Shown here: piece by piece, positions 5,621-9,111 of the stretch
Layout of the letters: every line of letters starts with the position of its first letter
Position numbering within the stretch: position 1 is the first letter of the stretch
Assembly: GCA_964657885.1 (NCBI GenBank)
Contig: CAZZWO010000121.1
Coordinates: forward strand, 1 to 9,111
Reading direction: 5' to 3'
Length of the DNA stretch: 9,111 nucleotides
Origin: BOG-908 sp964657885
GTDB lineage: Bacteria; Pseudomonadota; Alphaproteobacteria; Acetobacterales; Acetobacteraceae
Notes under the pieces: generated by a model
Seen by the model: the letters and a program-made list of their open reading frames with translations, nothing else
Database searches by the model: none
What the model was told of the DNA's origin: nothing
Made by a program: the position numbers and the translations under genes

Positions 5621-6153
5621 GCACGGCCCCCGGCGCCCTCCTGCGCGACCCGCTCGACATGCCCGAGCCGCCGGACGAGGGCGGCCGGCCCAAGCTGCGG
5701 AAGGCGGCAGGCGCTTTCCGCACCATCAGCGAGGTCGCCGACGAACTGCACATCCCGCAGCATGTCCTCCGCTTCTGGGAGACCAAGTTCCCGCAGGTCA
5801 AGCCGCTGAAGCGAGGGGGCGGACGGCGCTACTACCGGCCGGACGACATCGCGCTGCTGCGTCGCGTGTCGGACCTGCTCTACACCCAGGGTTACACCAT
5901 CAAGGGCGTGCAGCGGCTGCTGCGGGAGGGTGGCGGGCGGCTGGCCGACGACATCCCGCCGCCGAACGAGGCCGAGCGGCTGGCGGCCGAGGCCGAGCGG
6001 CTGCAAGGGCCCGACCTGCCCCAGATGCAACTTGTCATGCCGGACCCGCCCGCTTCGCAGCCCCGCCGGTTGAGCGAGGCGGAACGTCTGCGCGCGGCCC
6101 TGATGCATGTCCTGAGCGAGCTGGAAGCCATCAGGGCGGCGCTGCCCGGCTGA
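5617..6153 (+). CDS. MerR-family transcriptional regulator
   Basis: This 178-residue protein has a MerR-type winged helix-turn-helix at about residues 34-105: 'FRTISEVADELHIPQHVLRF', then 'RRYYRPDDIALLRRV' and 'GYTIKGVQRLL'. The first 33 residues are Pro-rich and poorly conserved. The C-terminal half lacks metal-binding cysteines and contains heptad-like EAERL repeats (118-129 and 153-157), consistent with a dimerising coiled coil rather than a ligand domain. Its ATG overlaps the ihfA stop (ATGA, 5617-5620), and GAAGG at 5603-5607 provides a ribosome site, so it is cotranslated with ihfA. The target genes and effector of this ihfA-linked MerR type are unknown to me. In some alphaproteobacteria a tRNA follows; none is visible here. 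Confidence 0.9.
   Translation: MSTAPGALLRDPLDMPEPPDEGGRPKLRKAAGAFRTISEVADELHIPQHVLRFWETKFPQVKPLKRGGGRRYYRPDDIALLRRVSDLLYTQGYTIKGVQRLLREGGGRLADDIPPPNEAERLAAEAERLQGPDLPQMQLVMPDPPASQPRRLSEAERLRAALMHVLSELEAIRAALPG
5968..6003 (+). repeat. 15-bp in-frame direct repeat within the MerR gene
   Basis: GAGGCCGAGCGGCTG occurs exactly at 5968-5982 and at 5989-6003. The 21-base period equals seven codons, so the repeat encodes the pentapeptide EAERL one heptad apart. A diverged third EAERL lies at residues 153-157. Confidence 0.7.
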
Positions 6154-6304
6154 GTTGCCTTCCTCGATCGTGGAAATCCGCAGTTGAAAATGCCGCCTCG
6201 TTAATGTGAGCGGAACGCGTCTGTATCGATCCTGAACCTCCGACACATGCCTCCGTTCACGGTCGCGCCCGGGGACATACCGGGTACGCAGGAGGATATC
6301 TTAG

Positions 6305-6829
6305 ATGAATCGCAGGACGACTTTGCTGGCCCTCGGCGGGGCACTCCCTTTACTGGTGACCTCGCGGGCGCTGCGCGCGCAAAGCGCAGACACCAGCGCC
6401 GCCCCGATCACGCCGACCCAGGCCCAAGACGAAACGTTGCAGTATGGCACGTTGGCGAAAGCGACGAGCGAGATCGCGCTGCGCCGTTCAGCCAACACCT
6501 ATGTTAAGGATTTCGCGCGCGGTGAGATCGCCGAGCAGATTGCCGTCGCGCGCGCGCTGACCAGTGTCGCCAAGCCGCCGCCGGCGAAGCTGTCGCCCGC
6601 GCAGCAGGCCGCTTTCGAAAAGGTGAAGAACGCGCCGGACGCGACATTCGACTCGATCTACCTGCACACCCAGATCCAGGGCCATCAGTCGTTGCTGCAG
6701 ATCCAGAACGGACTTCTGGCGGACAACCTTCCGCTCACCGACGACTCGGTGCACATCGCGCTGATCGCAAAGGCGTTCATCGAGAACCACCTGGTGATCC
6801 TCAACCTGCTCTACGCCAACAACCAGTAA
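6305..6829 (+). CDS. Secreted DUF4142 family protein
   Basis: This 174-residue protein has an N-terminal signal peptide: Arg-Arg at residues 3-4, a hydrophobic stretch through about residue 18, and a likely cleavage after Ala25 ('SRALRA'/'QSADT'). The paired arginines followed by 'TTLLAL' are compatible with Tat export but not a perfect Tat motif. The mature part is a mostly helical DUF4142 domain, an uncharacterised family of predicted periplasmic or outer-membrane proteins with a ferritin-like four-helix look. Typical points are 'NTYVKDFARGEIAEQIAV', 'DSIYLHTQIQGHQSLLQIQN' and a closing 'ENHLVILNLL'. No metal-site set is obvious. The start at 6305 is well fixed by GGAGG at 6291-6295, nine bases upstream; a small hairpin (CCCGG at 6268-6272 with CCGGG at 6280-6284) precedes it. 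It is a single gene with its own leader. Function unknown. Confidence 0.85.
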   Translation: MNRRTTLLALGGALPLLVTSRALRAQSADTSAAPITPTQAQDETLQYGTLAKATSEIALRRSANTYVKDFARGEIAEQIAVARALTSVAKPPPAKLSPAQQAAFEKVKNAPDATFDSIYLHTQIQGHQSLLQIQNGLLADNLPLTDDSVHIALIAKAFIENHLVILNLLYANNQ

Positions 6830-6830
6830 A

Positions 6831-6887
6831 GAACACGTCGTGTTCGGGCTGGCGGGATTTCCGCCCGCCGGCCCTGCACGACCGTGC
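6831..6887. terminator. Three consecutive stem-loops between convergent genes; likely bidirectional terminator
   Basis: The strongest is 6846-6874: GGGCTGGCGGG pairs with CCCGCCGGCCC over 11 base pairs (one G-U) around a seven-base loop. It is flanked by GAACAC/GTGTTC (6831-6845, three-base loop), directly after the DUF4142 stop, and by a weak four-pair GCAC/GTGC stem (6876-6887). There is no long T-run on either strand. On the minus strand the 6831-6845 stem is followed by TTTA. Position between two converging genes supports a terminator role. Confidence 0.5.
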
Positions 6888-6901
6888 TCCGATCCGTATG
6901 C

Positions 6902-7594
6902 CTATCGAAGATCCTTCAGGCTGCTGATGACTTTTGAAAGCATGCCGTAAGCGATCGCCTCTTCGGCGCTCATCCAGTAGTTGCGGTCGGTGTCCTTGGC
7001 CACTCGCTCGTAAGTCTGGCCGGTTTCGGTCGCGATCAGCCGGTTCAGCCGCTCGCGCATCTTGATGATCTCGCGTGCCTCGATGTCGATGTCGACGGCA
7101 GGCCCGCGCACGCCGCCCATCGGCTGATGCAGCAGGAAGCGGGTCTGCGGCAGGCAATACCGGCGCTCCTTCTTGCCGGCCAGGAAGATCAACGCGCCCG
7201 CGCTCGCCACCCATCCGGTGCCGATCATGCGCACCGGCGCTTCGGCGTCGACGAAGCGGATCATGTCGTGGATGGTGTCGCCACTCTCCACATGGCCGCC
7301 GGGCGAATTCACATACACGTCGATCGGCTCGGCCGAGGCGCCGGCCAGCGCCAGCAGGCGGCCGGTGACATCGCGCGCCACCTTGTCGTTGATTGCGCCG
7401 AAGATCAGCACCTTGCGCTGCTTGAGCAGGCGGCTTTCGAGTTCATTGATCGGCGAGGACAGCGTCTTGTTGTCTTCGGGCTCCTTCTGGTCGGGACCGA
7501 TCGGTTCGGGCACGTCCGGGCCTTCGGGATCATGGTCCGGCTCGTCATCGTCCATTCGCGAACGTTGGACCGGATACCAGTTAGTCTGCGTCAT
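6902..7594 (-). CDS. Divergent ClpP-like serine protease (S14), Asn in place of the catalytic Asp
   Basis: This 230-residue protein has the ClpP fold signatures: 'LLKQRKVLIFGAI' (57-69), 'VYVNSPGGHVESGDTIHDMI' (93-112), the nucleophile region 'GWVASAGALIFLAG' with Ser131, 'RFLLHQPMGG' with His156, and 'TDRNYWMSAEEAIAYGM'. Ser to His spacing is 25 as in E. coli ClpP. Aligned without gaps from His156, the residue matching catalytic Asp171 of E. coli is Asn205 (codon AAC at 6980-6982). Residues 1-45 are not the normal ClpP N-terminus: they are acidic and proline-rich, and the 'RGER' segment forming the axial loop is missing. The ATG at 7594 has AGGAG 11 bases upstream; the frame stays open further upstream, but there it only overlaps the glycosyltransferase gene in another frame. 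It lies 98 bases downstream of that gene on the same strand. ClpP-family membership is certain; whether it cuts peptides or works with ClpX/ClpA is open. Confidence 0.9.
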   Translation of the reverse strand: MTQTNWYPVQRSRMDDDEPDHDPEGPDVPEPIGPDQKEPEDNKTLSSPINELESRLLKQRKVLIFGAINDKVARDVTGRLLALAGASAEPIDVYVNSPGGHVESGDTIHDMIRFVDAEAPVRMIGTGWVASAGALIFLAGKKERRYCLPQTRFLLHQPMGGVRGPAVDIDIEAREIIKMRERLNRLIATETGQTYERVAKDTDRNYWMSAEEAIAYGMLSKVISSLKDLR

Positions 7595-7692
7595 TGCGGC
7601 AAGTGCTCCTGCTCGCGCGGCCAGGGCTCGCGCGTGTGGGCCGGAAAGTGGTGCAGCCCGGGGCGATTGTCGAGGCTGGCGCCTTGGTAGGC

Positions 7693-9111
7693 TCAGTCGG
7701 ACGAAGGCAGGGCGTCCGGAACAGTCCCGAAGCGGCTTGCGGTGCCCCAGCTTCGTTGGCCGGTCAGGAACACCACCCAACCCAGGGACGCGCCGAGATG
7801 ACGGAACACCTGGAAGCTGAACGGTTCGGCCAGTGCCGCCAACAGGGCGTGGCTGAGCCGGCTGGAGTGATCGTCGCCCGTCCAGCGGCGATACAGAACG
7901 ACCGACCAGAGGTGGAAGCTGAGATCGATGCCGATCTTGGCAACCATGATACCGGCCGCCGGCAGCAGCACGCCGAATTGCCCGGTGGCGAGAAACCAGC
8001 CGAGCAGCCCCAGCGCCGTCAGGCCATAGACCGGCTGCAGCGTGTCGGCCGCCTTGACCGGAAGCATCGCCAGCCCAAGCCAGCCATACCGGCCGTTGCC
8101 CACCATGTCGCGATACCAATACTGCGTCTGCAGAAAGCCGCCGAACCAGCGCCGGCGCTGCCGCAGGAACGCGCCGGCGCTGCTGGGCGCGTCGGTCAGC
8201 GCCCGAGCCTGGCCGAGCACCGCGCTGTGCCAGCCACGTCCGTGCCGGGCCGAGAAGCGGAGCAGGCGGTGGATCAGCTCGTAATCCTCGACCAGGCAAT
8301 CCGCATCGAACCCGCCGACTTCGATGAGCGCCGCACGCCGGAAACCCGCAAACGCGCCGGATATCAGCAACAGGCTGTCGAGCCGGCTCCAGGCATGCCG
8401 GGACAGGAAGTTGCGGATGTACTCATAGGTTTGGAACCATTCGAAGAACCGCCCGGAAATGCCCGGGCCGCATAGCGGTGTCAGCACGCCGGTGGCCGCC
8501 ACGAGGGCCGGATCGGCGGCAAACGCCTGCCGCATGGCGCCGATCGCGCCCTCGTGCAGCAGCGTGTCCGCATCGACGGTCAACAGTGTGTCGGTGCCGA
8601 CCTGCTCGATCGCCTCGTTGAGCGCCCGGGCCTTGCCGCCATGCGGCAAGCGTAACCAGCGCAGGCTGGGATGGCTGGCCGAAGCCTCGCCCAGCGTCCC
8701 TAAAGGCGGCGGGGCCAGGCCATACTCGGCAAGCAGCCTTGCAGTACCGTCGACCGAGCCGTCATCGGCGATCACGATCTGGTCCGGTGGGTCGGTTTGC
8801 GCGAACAGCCGCTCCAGCGTTCGCGGCAGGATGCCCGCCTCGTTATGTGCGGCGACGATCACGCCGAGGCTGACGCGCGGCCCCGCAAAGGGTGGCGCCG
8901 CCGGTCGGCGGACCAGAGGGAGCGTCTGCCAGAATACGAAGCCGAGCAGCAGCGTGTCGTAGCCGACGTAAACCACGCCGGTGGACCAGGCGAACACGCC
9001 ACCGCCCCCGAAAGCGCGCGCCAGCAGCACTGCCCACAGCAACAGAACCGCACCGTGGATGGCGATGCTGGTGAATGGAGTGGGCGGTGGGGTCCGGCGA
9101 GGCGAAGCGGC
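7693..9111 (-). CDS. Membrane glycosyltransferase, family 2 (BcsA/NodC/PgaC-like); 5' end outside window
   Basis: The frame is open from the right edge to a TGA at 7695-7693. A TTG at 9042 could start a 449-residue protein, but it would cut a transmembrane helix in half. The 23 codons before it encode a Pro-rich stretch and then 'IAIHGAVLLLWAVLLARAF', so the true start is probably beyond the window. Numbered from the TTG, the GT-A domain has 'VIVAAHNEAG' (61-70), Asp93-Asp94 (ADDGSVDGT), the DxD motif Asp157-Ala-Asp159, the catalytic-base-type 'VED' (251-253) and 'QRRRW' (295-299). These are the signatures of processive family-2 synthases of cellulose, hyaluronan, chitin-oligomer and poly-GlcNAc type. 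Two or more membrane segments precede it and several follow (about 334-354, 356-376, 397-426). It likely moves a sugar from a nucleotide donor across or at the inner membrane; donor and product cannot be told from the sequence. No PilZ domain or polymer operon partners are visible. Confidence 0.85.
   Translation of the reverse strand, partial: AASPRRTPPPTPFTSIAIHGAVLLLWAVLLARAFGGGGVFAWSTGVVYVGYDTLLLGFVFWQTLPLVRRPAAPPFAGPRVSLGVIVAAHNEAGILPRTLERLFAQTDPPDQIVIADDGSVDGTARLLAEYGLAPPPLGTLGEASASHPSLRWLRLPHGGKARALNEAIEQVGTDTLLTVDADTLLHEGAIGAMRQAFAADPALVAATGVLTPLCGPGISGRFFEWFQTYEYIRNFLSRHAWSRLDSLLLISGAFAGFRRAALIEVGGFDADCLVEDYELIHRLLRFSARHGRGWHSAVLGQARALTDAPSSAGAFLRQRRRWFGGFLQTQYWYRDMVGNGRYGWLGLAMLPVKAADTLQPVYGLTALGLLGWFLATGQFGVLLPAAGIMVAKIGIDLSFHLWSVVLYRRWTGDDHSSRLSHALLAALAEPFSFQVFRHLGASLGWVVFLTGQRSWGTASRFGTVPDALPSSD

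Noticed and set aside
6212..6237. GGAAC upstream of the DUF4142 gene, considered as an EcfG general-stress promoter.
   Set aside because: No CGTT-type -10 follows at 16-17 bases; TGAA is found instead. The TTGAAA at 6184-6189 also lacks a properly spaced -10.
6154..6304. A search for a tRNA gene after the MerR gene, where some alphaproteobacteria carry one.
   Set aside because: No cloverleaf, T-arm (GGTTCGAATCC-like) or CCA end is visible in these 151 bases.
7595..8299. An in-frame upstream extension of the ClpP-like gene that would make a 465-residue protein.
   Set aside because: The extra part lies in another frame of the glycosyltransferase gene and has low-complexity composition. The ATG at 7594 has a ribosome site.

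Overview
The window is a high-GC (by eye about two thirds G+C) chromosomal segment of an alphaproteobacterium. It most resembles the Rhodospirillales/Acetobacteraceae. The basis for this is the gene order (BamE-like lipoprotein, cytochrome bc1 assembly chaperone of the CBP3 type, YceD/DUF177, rpmF, plsX, fabH, ihfA, MerR regulator) and the alphaproteobacterial character of the individual proteins. I see no integrase, transposase, tRNA, rRNA, CRISPR array or plasmid gene, so this is mostly core genome.

Layout. Positions 1-588 (+) hold the C-terminal tail of a ComEC/Rec2-type competence protein that begins outside the window. It converges on a bamE-like outer-membrane lipoprotein gene (662-1201, -). 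A 319-base divergent intergenic region follows, with a perfect -35 hexamer for bamE, a CACGTG-centred 10-bp palindrome and a GC hairpin. From 1521 to 6153 all genes lie on the + strand: CBP3-type chaperone, DUF177/YceD (starts overlap), a 204-base gap with a long imperfect hairpin, rpmF, plsX, fabH, a 125-base gap with a likely leaderless promoter, ihfA, and a MerR-family regulator overlapping ihfA by ATGA. A secreted DUF4142 protein (6305-6829, +) follows. It converges, across a cluster of three stem-loops, on two minus-strand genes: a divergent ClpP-like serine protease (6902-7594) and, upstream of it, a membrane family-2 glycosyltransferase that runs off the right edge (7693-9111).

How the genes fit together. 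DUF177/YceD and L32 are large-ribosomal-subunit proteins. PlsX and FabH respectively supply acyl-phosphate for phospholipid synthesis and start type II fatty-acid synthesis. BamE and the bc1 chaperone serve envelope and respiratory-chain assembly, so the block couples ribosome, membrane and envelope growth. IhfA and the MerR protein are nucleoid and regulatory proteins.

I did not find a convincing undescribed multi-gene system. The most unusual item is the ClpP-like protein. Its Ser and His align with the ClpP catalytic residues, but an Asn sits where the catalytic Asp should be, and the usual N-terminal region is replaced by an acidic, proline-rich segment.
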